Below are positions 1 to 11,924 of a DNA stretch of 64,000 nt, one piece after another. The DNA is from Paralvinella palmiformis (lineage: Eukaryota > Annelida > Polychaeta > Terebellida > Alvinellidae): assembly GCA_025642065.1 (NCBI GenBank), contig JAODUP010000318.1, positions 186,001 through 250,000 of the forward strand, in the 5' to 3' direction. Numbering within the stretch: the first letter of the stretch is position 1; every line of letters begins with the position of its first letter. The notes below the pieces were generated by a model, which made no database searches, had not been told where the DNA came from, and was given only the letters and a program-made list of their open reading frames with translations. Both the position numbers and the translations under genes were made by a program.

Positions 1-1500
1 AGATCTGTTATCTGATGAGCAATAATCTAATCAAATATAGCATCACTGGAGCAAAATCAAAGTTACTGATATGTAGCTCTGATTCAATTTTAACACTACA
101 GCTGAGGTAACAGATGATATGGCATCACTTTGGACAAACATCACAGCTGACAACAAGACTAGCAGATCAAATAATCTTAACACAAACTATACTGGGATAT
201 ATAAAATCTATGCTGAATAGAGAGACATATGTAACCTTTCTAAAAATTGTGATAATCTAGCAATTAAAAAGGTTTTACAGATACCAGTTGAAATATAAAT
301 TTATGCCCCATTAAAGGTTGTTACTTTGGCTGCAGAAACACCTGATATAGTGATAGCCTTTGATAACGACTGCACAAACAAATCTATTTAAAAAAAATGA
401 AGCACTGCTTTTGCTAACATAAATTTTTATTTCAAACATTCGGTTAGTTATATTCCTTTAATTTAAAATCTAATGATGCAGGAGCAATGCAATGTTTACT
501 AAAATTTTAAAGTGAAGACAAAATGTCCATGAACAGGTAATGTTTCTACATTTACTTATGGTGACTTAGATTATCTAATGAAACATCATAGTACAGATGT
601 CACTGGACTTGAACCCTAACCTGAAAATTTCCAATGATGTGTGTTAGTAACTGTCATCTGATTATTGGGGTGCCCAAAGCAACAATCGACTCATTTACTC
701 GATTTTGCAAAATTAATCTGTTCTTTACTTTAGATGACATCCTGTTGTGTTAATCACCTAAAATTGGAATCATCTTGATGCAAAACACAGATAACATCAG
801 GTGCATGACAATGTGATGATACAAAGTGACAGTGTCATGTCAGAATATCAAAATATCAGTCGGCAAAATGTAATGTAACAGTGCTTAAGCTAGCATTTAT
901 GATCTGAAATACATCTTGTTATATCACTGGGACAATATATTATTATTAGCCATTACCTTCATATCGTGGTCAAGTCTAAAAATTCCGTTTATCGGTGATG
1001 AATGATCAACATTGAAACATCAAATTCTGAACCATTTTCATGATTTCGTACTATTGACATCGTCTGTCGTAATCGATGCGTCATTCATTATGATAATAAT
1101 CAATAATAGCATTGACCAACAGGGTTTTCATGCAGAAGGCATAACTTTGAAAAGTTAAGAGACGCGAATGTTTACCTCCCGTGTTACCCCGTGGCCGTGT
1201 AATAATGTGTATTTGTAAACATGTGTCATTCCTTGACATTCACATTGTGTATCGTGGACAAGGGTTCGGCCAAAGCTTCAGTTCGCATGTAGATCTACTG
1301 CCAACCGATATCGTCTACCGGACTTTATCAGTGGTCACAATCTTTAACGGCGAGTACAACAAACGAAACCGGTGACACAGATCGTCGAATTGCACAACCA
1401 TCGCACAGATATCGTCTGCCGACGAGAATTATCAAACGGGCAGATTGACACTTGCCACCAATCGGCGCCCGCCTTGCCGACACAAAACGACTCTACTCAC
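1..1500. other. AT-rich sequence, no recognised feature
   Basis: Plain unique-looking AT-rich DNA. No open frame of substance, repeat or RNA motif is recognised. It may be the intron of the candidate minus-strand transcript whose first exon is proposed at about 1.5-1.65 kb. Confidence 0.5.
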
Positions 1501-1710
1501 CTGAATAAAATCCCTAGAGCATTATCCCTGCTCTCTGTTTGGCCTTGGTGGGCAACCAGCATCAAAGGCTCGGCCAAAGTGACAATATAATCCAAGATTT
1601 ACAAGCACCGTATTTCTTCGTACACACACTACTGCCCGAGTGTTCACCGGAAGTTACGTAGTTTGTGTACCGCGGTGCATTGTGGGCGGATTATTTAGCG
1701 GGAATTTCCG
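1501..1710 (-). promoter_or_regulatory. Promoter-like cluster with a candidate first exon (minus strand)
   Basis: Between 1647 and 1705 lie ACCGGAAGT (ETS-like), GCATTGTGGG (ZNF143/STAF-like) and AGCGGGAA (E2F-like). Downstream on the minus strand, TTCAG|gtgagt at 1501 is a consensus splice donor. A short frame from an ATG at 1562 (MLVAHQGQTESRDNALGILF) is open to that donor, but its start context is poor and the peptide is not recognised. The rest of such a gene would lie left of the window; I see no second exon in 1-1500. Confidence 0.3.
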
Positions 1711-2568
1711 AACTTTTCCCATCAACTACTCAGCAAAGTAATGGCAACATGATATTTTCTAGTTGTAATTTGTCTGACAATTGCAGCCAACGTCCTACCA
1801 ATGTTTTAATCGAAGTTCTTTGCCATAAGCTGTTGAAAAAGACTCGGCATCCTTTGTAAAATAGCGAGATAATTGTTATATCTGACAGACACCTGATTAT
1901 CGATTTAATTATTACGTTTCTATACGCTATGGAGTATGGGTGTAGCGTGGCTTTTTCACTTATAAAGGTTAATCGAGTGTTATTTATGACAGTTCAAAAT
2001 ATAGAATTTGACTATTTTCCAGTCAAAAGTCTCGCTCCGAAAGGACGGCCCTTAAATATCATAACGTTCTATTGATTTATAAATAACACGAGAAAAATGT
2101 AGGTTCTTATTCCCATACTGGATGAATGTAAAGGCGATTGTATTAAATTAGAAAAATACGATTTCACTTTGAAAATAAATGTTTAGCTTATGGACTAAAC
2201 TGAGGATGTCTGGAAAAGGACAGATGAACATGAAGAAATGCCTAATTTTAGCTTGACACGGTTCAAAGTTTCATTAAGATTTGATATTTCCAAGCAGAAT
2301 TGACAAACCTTCTTTTTTGAGAAGCCCTCATGTCGCTAATGAAACCAATTGACGAGGAAAGAAGAAAAATTTGAGTGCTAACACTATTATAGGCGAAATA
2401 AGAAAAACGGTTGTGTTTAATACTTGTATTAGAGTAACCTTGTTACAGGTTATATAGGGCACTATATACATTTTGTATATTATTATTATATTATTTCCTA
2501 TTGAAGTTGAACAATGTTTAAATTATTTATGTTTTGATAGTCGCTGTAAATTATTGTTTATGTCTGAA

Positions 2569-2788
2569 TCTAGATGTCCATGTGTTGTCCTGTACTTTGA
2601 TCAATCTAGATGTCCATGCGTTGTCCTGTACTTTGATCAATCTAGATGTCCATGCGTTGTCCTGTACTTTGATCAATCTAGATGTCCATGTGTTGTCCTG
2701 TACTTTGATCAATCTAGATGTCCATGCGTTGTCCTGTACTTTGATCAATCTAGATGTCCATGTGTTGTCCTGTACTTTGATCAATCCA
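2569..2788. repeat. 36-bp minisatellite, about 6 units
   Basis: The unit starts ATCTAGATGTCCATG and ends TACTTTGATCA, repeated six times with only G/C-to-T changes (ATGTGTTG or ATGCGTTG). Because 36 is a multiple of three, open frames run through it on both strands; these are not genes. The flanks at 1.86-2.56 kb and 2.87-3.53 kb are AT-rich and featureless. Confidence 0.95.
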
Positions 2789-3662
2789 CTTGTTATTGTT
2801 GTACCTCCTTACTGGCGAAACACTGACCAAAAGTGTCCTTTCAAATTTAAACGATTATACCTATTTATTTAGGGGACAGTAGGAAGACAGTCTAGGCTAT
2901 ATTGGTCCCTCAATTTCCTGATAAATTGTTACCTTTAAGAAATTTTATATTGTCTATGAGACAAATATAAATTGTGAATAAATTATCAATCAATCAATCT
3001 ATCTATGCCGACCATATTACCAGAGTCACAAACAAAACTGTTTATATATTTATTTGTCTTAATTAATGCAATGTGACATCATAAATTAACTTCACATTTT
3101 ACAATTAACAAAATATCGCCATTATTGTTAGATAAATGAAAATCTATTAATAATCCAGAAATTAATCCAATAATTGTTCCGTCCAAAATGTCCTACACGG
3201 TAATGTTTAATTGGTGTTCATTGTCCTAAAAGGAGCTGATCCAGAGATGATCCAGTTAAGCTCTGAGGCTGAGAGATCTACCTCAAAATGAATACTGGCA
3301 TTAATTAATGGACGTCATTAATTATTTCTGGAATTAAAACGACAAAACCATAACAGTCAATTATTGGTTGAAGCCATTAGGGCAGGATGAACTCCAAAAT
3401 GTTCGAATCCACCAACTCCCTGTTGATTTGTCAAGTGTACGATGCTTGTTCGGGATCGAACAAGCATCAGATAAATAAGACAATCATCCCTGTATCTTCT
3501 TATTATCACAAATTCTCATAGATACTCCCGTTCAGATGGTGCAGCGGATAGAGTACTGCGGTTCAAACCTTCAACAATTTCGGGTTAGAATACCGGCGTT
3601 ACCTGTATTCCTTGATGTGTATTCCTCGCCTATATGTCCCAAGTATGGGAAAAACACTCACC

Positions 3663-3665
<3 letters not shown>

Positions 3666-3739
<74 letters not shown>
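3666..3739. repeat. GT microsatellite, about 37 dinucleotides
   Basis: Uninterrupted TG/GT run. Just upstream (3535-3600) is a tRNA-like stretch (GGTGCAGCGGATAGAG) that may be the head of a decayed SINE. Confidence 0.95.
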
Positions 3740-3744
<5 letters not shown>

Positions 3745-3964
3745 AATTTATAGCCTTACTGGACCTGGAGGTCGAGTAAAATATATTGACACTATACGGA
3801 CTGTGCCGATACTAGACAGAATGAGCACTAAAGTTACATATTTCAGACCTCCATGAAAATTAAACATTACGAGTTAATCACTGAGTTAATTACGTCAGCC
3901 TGTTTGCAATACACCAATACACGTAAAAGTAATTATTTCGTTGTCAATATCCTTTTCAGATTTA

Positions 3965-4136
3965 CCCAATAGTTTGAACATTTAGTTTTTTGTGTGTGAA
4001 ATACATTAATTTAAAAACATAAAAACCTTTGTAATATCATAATTGTTACTGACAATGGTTCAATAAAACGGCACGTACACGTTCATATGTACGCGGAGTT
4101 TGTCTCCTGGCAGCATTCAATAACCTTATATTGAAT
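3965..4136 (+). repeat. Left arm of an inverted repeat pair
   Basis: About 170 bp from CCAATAGTTT to GTCTCCTGGCAGC matches the reverse complement of 7141-7280 with small differences. Shared landmarks are GTGTGAAATACATTAATTT, ATAAAAACCTTT and GGAGTTTGTCTCCTGGCAGC. The arms enclose about 3 kb (4137-7140). Confidence 0.85.
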
Positions 4137-5502
4137 CATCATGAATATTCGGTATTATCCTTTGTCTCTTAGTAAACTCCGACGTACCTTTGTCCCGTGA
4201 AATAATGTCATTCATAAGTTGTTTGTGACGTCATCACTCTCCGTTTGCATTTAACATGTATATACTATCGCATAATTAATTATCAAGATGGCTGCCAGCT
4301 CAAACTAATCTGAAATTCCTGGTGACGGATTGTAGACATCTATTGTGTAGGCCTAATACATTTGTCTAATCTGCATACTGTAGATCAGCTAAATTTGACC
4401 ACAGAAAAATTTGACGATTTCGTCATTTTGAACATATTGCTGACAGTAAAAACTGCCGAATTTTGGTCTGTCAGGAAAGTTGAATTTTTCTTTCTTTTCT
4501 AGGCCATTCGGGGAAAACCATATTTCAAAGCACATCGTAATTCACCAGCCATAACAAAATCTGGAGCAGACTAGATGATTGGCCTTTTTGTAATGAGTAA
4601 CTCCATACTAAATAGATCTGAACTAGTAATTGACAAACCATTGCCATAATTTAATGACAACAAAGGTAACTGATATGTAAACTAAAGACAAATTGCAATT
4701 AACCTGATGTGAAGGTTACATCAAACTGTATATAATGAGGTGTAAACTATAATGTTTTCATGTTATTTTCTATTCTCAGCAAACGAATATAAATCATAAC
4801 AAATCTCGCACACAAAATCAATGCCTGGTATAGTGAGTGATCAAGTCAGTGACTCATTGACATCCAATCGCCTCAACATCTCTACACTCAAACCTCTAAA
4901 CCCAGGCTGGTTGTTTCATGCATTTGATTTTGCTACTCGACAAACTGATGTTTTTAAACATGGCTGGTGAAATAACAGGACTATTAATCGCTATTATGAG
5001 TGATTCTGACGGGAACATGTCAGGGACGTATGAATGAGTGAGAATATTATACATATTCAGTGTGTTATCAAAGTAGTGCTTTCAGAGTATCATATGAAGT
5101 TCTGTAAAACATAATATTTTGGCGACAGTAAAAATTGGCGATATTATGTCACTCGCCATTTTCGTCATTATTTCATATTCGCCAAATTAAACAGGTCTAC
5201 AGTATTCATATAAATACCAAAACTCTCATTACACTAGTCAGTTGGGAAGCTGCGAGAGTTGATTGTGACGTTAACATGTTACACAAATTTGATTCATAGA
5301 AGGAAGGCATATATCCAAGATTTGACGGGATATAGCAAGTGGAGTTATTTGTGTGTTTCTTGCTTGATATGTCACAAGTTAAAAAACAGATCGTGTCTTT
5401 CGCTATTTGATAGGAAGCAGTTAGTATTAGCCTGTAGCCATAATTTTTGTCTGTGCGTTGCGCTAATGTGTGCACATATAAGTAGCAGTGTGTGTGTGTG
5501 TG

Positions 5503-5558
<56 letters not shown>

Positions 5559-6500
5559 TGCGCGCGTGCGCGCGCACGCGCGCGTGTGTCGATCGACGAA
5601 ACATCACACAATAACAGCTGACGGTCTGGAAGACGTCAATACAGCACACTACTAGCTCTGCTGTCGAATTATCCCCTACTATTTCAGTAATATACACCCT
5701 GGTGTGTTGATGATCTACTAACATGTACGGGATCACGAAGGGAAAACTTCATTAGAAAATTCACAAGAGTGGTAACCTTTATCTGAGTATGGATCCGTTA
5801 TGTCCTGTGAACATGAACAGGAATCCCAAGAGTGACGTCAGAATAGAGACATCTTACAAAGTTTCAAAGTGACATCGAAGTTACGAATACATTTAAAGGC
5901 AGGTAAATGATTTAGATACTACCCGAGGACCCAGTGTTTGTGAGGAACCGGAGTCCGCTAGCAGTCGATTTAAAAACTGCCAAACTGCATACTGCACCAC
6001 GACTTAAATATTTATTATAATTAATATTGCCTATCAAGTGCTAACTGATTGTTTAAGCAATTATTCATTCAATAGAACTTAGGCGTTATAATCCTCTGAG
6101 CCAGTACTTTCTCACACTCTTTAAACTTGATCTAATAGACAAGTAATGAATGAATGAAGAAAGGTTTGTCATATTTAATCCAAATGAAGCACGGACGCAC
6201 GGACGCGCAGAGATCCCCCCTCTATCGCCCACAAACATACAATGACTATCAAGGACTTGAAATTTCCCGTCATGAAACTACCAGCAGCCGAAATTGAAAT
6301 TTGGTTGGTAGAAGTACGTCAAATTTTCTATGAACCCCTACCGTCTGTTGGATGTTTCATCTTTCACTTCGCCTCAATACCTTTGTAGGTCGTTCGGCCC
6401 ATTTGACCTACCTTCTATAAATCACAAATGGGTAGCATGTAGAAATACAATGACATTCTGTGTAGTCGAGGACTGTCCACATTTATATGGCAAAGCATCC
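4137..6500. other. AT-rich spacer between the inverted repeats
   Basis: No gene is seen. It contains the TA/CG alternating tract at about 5502-5588 and, at about 6355-6415, a fragment of a repeat (GTTTCATCTTTCACTTCGCC) shared with SINE-like copies elsewhere in the window. Confidence 0.5.
5502..5588. repeat. TA run fused to an alternating CG/GT tract
   Basis: About 55 bp of TA followed by CGTGCGCGCGTGCGCGCGCA and on to GTGTGT. The whole stretch is almost strictly alternating purine-pyrimidine. Confidence 0.95.
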
Positions 6501-6519
6501 AGTTGAGTTGAATTGTTTA

Positions 6520-6995
6520 TCCTCGTTAAAGCGACACTGAATAGGTGTGTTTTAGAACAGATAAAAAAATTACAACAGACGACGCATTACTAATATCTCC
6601 CGGCAACCTATTCCACAAAGTGGGGGGTCTGCCACACTCAACACACAATCACCATATCACTTGAGCCGAGACACTGGCACCTGCAATCTGACTGGATGAC
6701 CTGAGTTTTCGCGATTACTTTCTAATGGAAACCACTTCACACAGGTATTCTAACGCCATATCATTAATAGATTTATAAGTTATTAACAGAATCTTGAAAT
6801 GGATACGCTGTCTAACAGGTAGCCAGTGCAGGTTTTGAAGAATTGGGGTGATATGATCATATTTTCTAGTATTTATTACAATGCGAGCTGCGCTATTCTG
6901 AATTCGCTGAAGGCGATTAATGTTATAATCAGATATGCCATATAACAGGGAGTTACAATAGTCTATACGAGATGTAACAAAGGCATGGACTACAG
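6520..6995 (-). mobile_element. LINE fragment: C-terminal end of a CR1/L2/Jockey-like reverse transcriptase
   Basis: The minus strand is open for about 100 codons: FVTSRIDYCNSLLYGISDYN, then INRLQRIQNSAARIVINTRK and YDHITPILQNLHWLPVRQRI, the characteristic C-terminal part of non-LTR reverse transcriptases. After a stop and frame changes it continues with TLWNRLPGDISNASSV and LKHTYSVSL, the usual end of such ORFs. The 5-prime part, including the catalytic residues, is missing, so this is a dead 5-prime-truncated copy. Confidence 0.88.
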
Positions 6996-7140
6996 TTACA
7001 AGTCATGGTTCATATAGGTAGGATTTATTCAGTTATTCGAACCCAGAATAAAGCTGAGGTCAGCATCTGAGGTGTCGAAATGTTTTATATACAGGTTTCT
7101 TTTGGACCATAGAAAATCAGAAAGTCACCATTGAACCACA

Positions 7141-7280
7141 CGCTGCCAGGAGACAAACTCCACGTACGTACGAACATGTACGCGCCGTTTTGTTGTCAGT
7201 TAGAATTATGATATTTAAAAGGTTTTTATATTTTTAAATTAATGTATTTCACACAAAGAAAACAATATGTTGAAACTATT
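7141..7280 (-). repeat. Right arm of an inverted repeat pair
   Basis: Reverse-oriented copy of the repeat at 3965-4136, beginning GCTGCCAGGAGACAAACTCC and ending near AAACTATTGG. It contains an ACGTACGTACG palindromic variant that is only partly present in the left arm. Confidence 0.85.
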
Positions 7281-7349
7281 GGATACTAAATAGGTTATGT
7301 TACATTTTGTGAGTGTGTGTAACAAGACAGTTGTATACTCCCTGTAAGC

Positions 7350-7440
7350 AGTTTGTCAGAGAGAGGGGGATATTATATAACAATGCATTGCCATAATCCA
7401 GACGAGAAATAATAAGGACTTAGACTACTGTCTTGTCTGT
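7350..7440 (-). mobile_element. Short second LINE reverse-transcriptase fragment
   Basis: The minus strand reads LIISRLDYGNALLYNIPLSD, homologous to the FVTSRIDYCNSLLYGIS segment of the neighbouring copy but clearly a different sequence. Only about 30 codons are preserved. Confidence 0.65.
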
Positions 7441-7617
7441 CTCATCATTTATGTACTTACAAATAAGTGCTATATTTCTTATTTGATATTAACAGCACTT
7501 ACATATAGAATTAATTTACTTCTCCATTCCTAGAGTATTATCTAGCATAATCTCTAGATATCTGACAGACATTTATATAACTGATCCTATATAACAATAT
7601 AGAGAGGACATATAACG

Positions 7618-7820
7618 TTTCACAAATAACGTATAACATATAACGTATAATATATAGCGTATAACATATAACATATAACGTATAACGTATAACATATAGC
7701 GTATAACGTATAACGTATAACATATAACATATACCATATAACATATAACATATAATATATAACGTATCACATATAACATATAACATATAACGTATAACAT
7801 ATAACATATAACATATAACA
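7618..7820. repeat. Degenerate ATAACRTATAAC tandem array
   Basis: About 200 bp built from ATAACATATAACGTATAAC-type motifs with irregular alternation of ACATAT and ACGTAT. Confidence 0.9.
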
Positions 7821-7918
7821 TTCCTAGAGTATTATCATTTTCTGAGTTATAATTAAGTCTGAGCCAGCACCAATTCAAACACTGCTGTAAGTACTGTGGC
7901 TATGCTTACTACTATTGA

Positions 7919-7919
7919 T

Positions 7920-7965
<46 letters not shown>

Positions 7966-7981
7966 CTACTACTACTACTAC

Positions 7982-8011
<30 letters not shown>
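7919..8011. repeat. Compound trinucleotide array (CAA, then CTA, then AAT)
   Basis: About 50 bp of CAA, a short ACT/CTA stretch, then about 28 bp of AAT. The change between units looks stepwise, each differing from the last by one substitution. Confidence 0.95.
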
Positions 8012-8015
<4 letters not shown>

Positions 8016-8402
8016 GTATACAAATGTGAAAAATATAGTTTACTTACTAAGTTATATTAATATATAATTTTTCATTTCCTCAGAAATAAAAAGGAACATA
8101 TTTAATTGAAAAGATGGGAGGGTTATCGTGTGTCACGTGATCTATCAATACCTGGACGGCTCCTGATGTTGAAGATATTAACATGGAGAGAAAAAGGGGG
8201 GTGGGGTGGAGGAGGTCACTGTCAGGTAATTGGGGTCAGAATACAAATTTTTTATCAGCCAATGTAGGACACATCGATAACAGAGTGGAGAGAGCATTGT
8301 TCTGTTAACTACAAGATCAGGGTTCGAATCCGACTGATAGCTGTTTTTAGAGGATGTTTCCCTTTAGAGTCACATCTCGGCCTTACATCGATGGTAGCCA
8401 AA

Positions 8403-8813
8403 CAACTCACTCACTCACTCACTCACTCACTCACTCACTCACTCACTCACTCACTCACTCACTCACTCACTCACTCACTCACTCACTCACTCACTCACTC
8501 ACTCACTCACTCACTCACTCACTCACTCACTCACTCACCACCACCACCACCACCACCACCACCCACCACTCACCACCACCACTCACCACCACTCACCACC
8601 ACCACCACCACCACCACCACCACCACCACCACCACTCACCACCACCACCACTCACTCACTCACTCACTCACTCACTCACTCACTCACTCACTCACTCACT
8701 CACTCACTCACTCACTCACTCACTCACTCACTCACTCACTCACTCACTCACTCACTCACTCACTCACTCACTCACTCACTCACTCACTCACTCACTCACT
8801 CACTCACTCACTC
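8403..8813. repeat. CTCA / CAC / CTCA compound microsatellite
   Basis: About 135 bp of ACTC tetranucleotide, about 110 bp of CAC trinucleotide with ACTC interruptions, then about 160 bp of ACTC again. Open frames through it (Thr-His-Ser-Leu repeats) are artefacts. A tRNA-like B-box (GGGTTCGAATCCGA) lies just upstream at about 8320-8333. Confidence 0.97.
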
Positions 8814-8935
8814 TTCCCGATGCAATCAATCATTAGTTCATAATCTGTCTATTTGAAAATGTATAGCCCCAGCTTAGATAATGAAAACTCAAAGTTGAAC
8901 AATATGGACGATTGCAAGGTACGCATACTTATTGC

Positions 8936-8936
<1 letters not shown>

Positions 8937-8974
<38 letters not shown>
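8937..8974. repeat. ATA trinucleotide run
   Basis: About 38 bp of AAT/ATA. The downstream 9.0-9.5 kb has no recognised feature. Confidence 0.9.
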
Positions 8975-9529
8975 GTAATGGCCGAAATGGCAGATTTTAA
9001 CGTGGCTGACAACTTCAAATGACTCACAGAATGACGATAACCTTAGATAAATAATACCAACTAACAACAAACAGATTTGTAAACAAGCAACCCAGTAATG
9101 TGTCAGAAGGCACTGGCACAGAAAACTAAATCTTCTGGGGATTGAAACCGGAGTATCCACTGTTCGTACTAAGAAAGAAGATGTTGGGATGTCGGAAGAT
9201 AGTGGTAGGCATCCAGATCATTACACCCCTAAGGTATCACCCCCACCTCCCGTTTTACATAGCTAATCTACGGATGAAATTTAACATTTCTTGATTACGG
9301 ATCACCGAATCTCTGGATATCATTCCCGAAACCCAAACACAGGGCACAGTACATAATTTATGTTATAAAGCGCAGACGTCAAAATGTTGCGAACCGAGAA
9401 GACATTTTAACATCACCTTAACAACGAGGTATTAACCACTCTGCTAACATACATTCACATCTAGATTAACTTAACAGTTAAACCATTAAACCGGCATCTT
9501 TCCCGGGGTGACATCATCCTCGTCTAAAA

Positions 9530-10030
9530 CTATAGACGACTGAACCGTTAACGCAGACGGCTAGAACACGGGTTCGAATCCAGGCCAGTCTATATCGGAT
9601 GTCGTCTCATTTTCCATTTGACCTCGTTCCTTTTTTTTAAATATTATTTAAATAAATAGAGGAAATTCCAGATTGCTTTGATATGCTAACACGGCGGGTT
9701 ATCTGTAACGAAATACAAACTTTGTTTGTTGTCTGAAGGCGAGAGACAGTCTTCGTCTATTTCAAAGCGAATCGGGAGAAAAATGAGGACGTGTTGATGT
9801 TTTGTGTGCCGCTTCGTTCTCTAAACGGTAGAATAAATGGGCAGAGCGAGCACTAGAGGTAATGAGGCGAAGTGAAAGATGAAACATCCCTTATGACATA
9901 GATAGACCGGAAATTGAACCCATATATTGGAGGTCCCTGGCCAACCTTGGAGACGCCCTCTTGGCTCATTACTAGAGTGATTGATTAAAAGGCGATAGAT
10001 CTTCGGTTCGAATCCACCTGGTGACTGCGC
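9530..10030. repeat. tRNA-like B-boxes and SINE-like body fragments
   Basis: GGGTTCGAATCCAGGCC at about 9569-9587 and CGGTTCGAATCCACCTGG near 10003-10021 match the Pol III B-box. Between them, at about 9840-9890, a reversed body segment (GGTAATGAGGCGAAGTGAAA) is shared with 10.6 kb and, inverted, with 6.37 and 28.63 kb. They are probably decayed tRNA-derived SINEs. Confidence 0.55.
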
Positions 10031-10084
10031 CACACCAGTGAACTACAATGGCTTTGTTCTGTTGGTGTACCTTTTTGCGTAGGT

Positions 10085-10142
10085 GGTGGGTGTGTCTGTC
10101 TATCTGTCTGTCTATCTGTCTGTCTATCTGTCTGTCCGTTTG
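10085..10142. repeat. CTGT/CTAT tetranucleotide run
   Basis: Alternating CTGTCTGTCTAT units, about 58 bp. The DNA at 10.14-10.5 kb is otherwise plain. Confidence 0.9.
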
Positions 10143-10529
10143 TCTTTAATAATACAGAAGGTAAAACGTATGTACAAACAGTACTGGTGTAGCCTTATGA
10201 GATATCTAATCTATTGTAATAATGCTGCATGATCTATACGGTCAATATTTGATGTCACTTATAAAATTATAAGTCGAAGGACACATTTATCACATACGAA
10301 AACCGGATGGTCTCGGCCCACCCACTGATGAGTCGCCTAGAATTGCTATTGATCCACAGGTTCATGTACGTATAGGTTTATGTATATATCGATTTGTGAG
10401 AGTACAGGTCTGTGTGTGTGTATATTCATATACGTATAGATTTATGGATGTTTAGCTTTCTATTTTAGTTTTTCTGTACATTATGATTCATTTCGGTGAA
10501 TGAGCATTATGATTTTGATGACCAGTTAT

Positions 10530-10680
10530 ATGATGATGATTGATGTTTTACGGCCACTTTTGTGCACATTGTAGGCTAAATGGGCCGAGTGATCTTCAAA
10601 GGTAATGAAGCGAAGTCAAAGATGAAACAACCTTCAGAGATTCGAACTCAGGTTGTAGTTATATGTGAAGCGACATATAG
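10530..10680 (-). repeat. SINE-like repeat, family with GCCTCCGTGG head
   Basis: Reversed copy of the body also seen at 22.79 kb: TGATGTTTTACGGCCACTTT and GTGCACATTGTAGGCTAAATG, then GGTAATGAAGCGAAGTCAAA. A degenerate B-box complement (GAGATTCGAACTCAGG) lies at its right end. Confidence 0.6.
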
Positions 10681-11689
10681 AATATACTATCAATTTGACA
10701 AGATCAATGTCTGTTAACCAAAAGGAACATTACACTCGGGTTCTGTTGATACATTCGTGAATAAGATTCGAGTCTTAATAACAAATAAATAGTGATTTAG
10801 CATAATTAATTTTTATTGAACACATTAAGTTTGTAAAAGTTTTTGTTTATTTGATGTGAGACGATTGGTAGAATGTACGTAATTTTCCAAAATTCTGAAT
10901 CTTATATGGGAAAAATAGCATAATCTTAGGAAGAGTTTACACTTTTATTATTGTTTACATAGAGATGAGTATACACAAAGAATATTGTAGGCATTTTGCT
11001 TAACGGAGGAGGGGGGGTCCTTCTAAAGTCCCATAAAAAGTGGAATATTTTATTTGGAAGTGTAATTGTTTGTGTTTTTAAAACCTTGGCCCACGACGAC
11101 GAGCAATAATTGTAAAACTTTTTATTTTGAGGATTATTTTGAGTACCCGTCACAAACCATGATTGAAGATGACTTGTCATTGTTTTGTTTATTATTCGTC
11201 TGTCTTGAAATTTGTGATTCTGGATCCTGGAAAAAGGTAAAAAATTAAATAGTCTACTTTTCATTGCCGATTATTTCCTAACTCCAGTAATATTCCGTAG
11301 TACTATTTCATGTTTGGTATTTATAATTCCACATCTCCAACTTGTCGCCAGGTGTCGCCTCCAACAAACGAAAGTGCGCGTACTCCATATTAGAACATCA
11401 TCGTAGTTACGTGGGTACATTATGACAGATATTGAGAAAAGACCCGTCTTTTAAGAACAATTCTAAATCCTTAAAAGTAACTGGTTCCGTTCTAAATCTC
11501 GAGGGCTCCACTCCATTCACCGCCACCATGAAACCAGAATTGGTGCCTAACTATCAAAAAACATTAAATTCTGGATCAAGTCCCAAAGATGTTCAAATGT
11601 ATCAGAATATACCTATTAAATACGGTATCCTGAGACGCCGATAGCTAGTATAAATGATGTTGATAAAAAATCATTACATGTAGCCACCA

Positions 11690-11887
11690 ACGCGTCGTGT
11701 CTTGGAAATTTTAAGTCTCTTCTAAAAACACACTTATTTAAGGTCGCTTTCACAGATAAATAATTATTATCTTTTAAATCATTACAGGGTTTTTACAGAC
11801 ATATTATTTGGGGTATTATTATATTACATATTATTTGTACAGCGCCTTTGAATGGATCCTGCTAGTAAGGGCGCTTTATTAAATATA

Positions 11888-11915
<28 letters not shown>
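11690..11915 (+). mobile_element. LINE 3-prime end with ATT microsatellite tail
   Basis: NFKSLLKTHLFKVAF is encoded at about 11708-11752, the usual C-terminus of CR1/L2-type ORF2. A 3-prime UTR with CAGCGCCTTTGAATGGATCC and GGGCGCTTTATTAAATATA follows, then an (ATT)n tail. The region upstream (10.7-11.65 kb) shows nothing else certain. Confidence 0.75.

Positions 11916-11924
<9 letters not shown>

Noticed and set aside
8354..8843. Thr-His-Ser-Leu and poly-His frames
   Set aside because: Pure CTCA and CAC microsatellite translation.
11432..11644. 70-codon plus-strand frame with a strong internal start context (CACCGCCACCATGA)
   Set aside because: No recognisable protein, no splice sites tying it to other exons, and it runs into LINE debris; the good context alone is not evidence.
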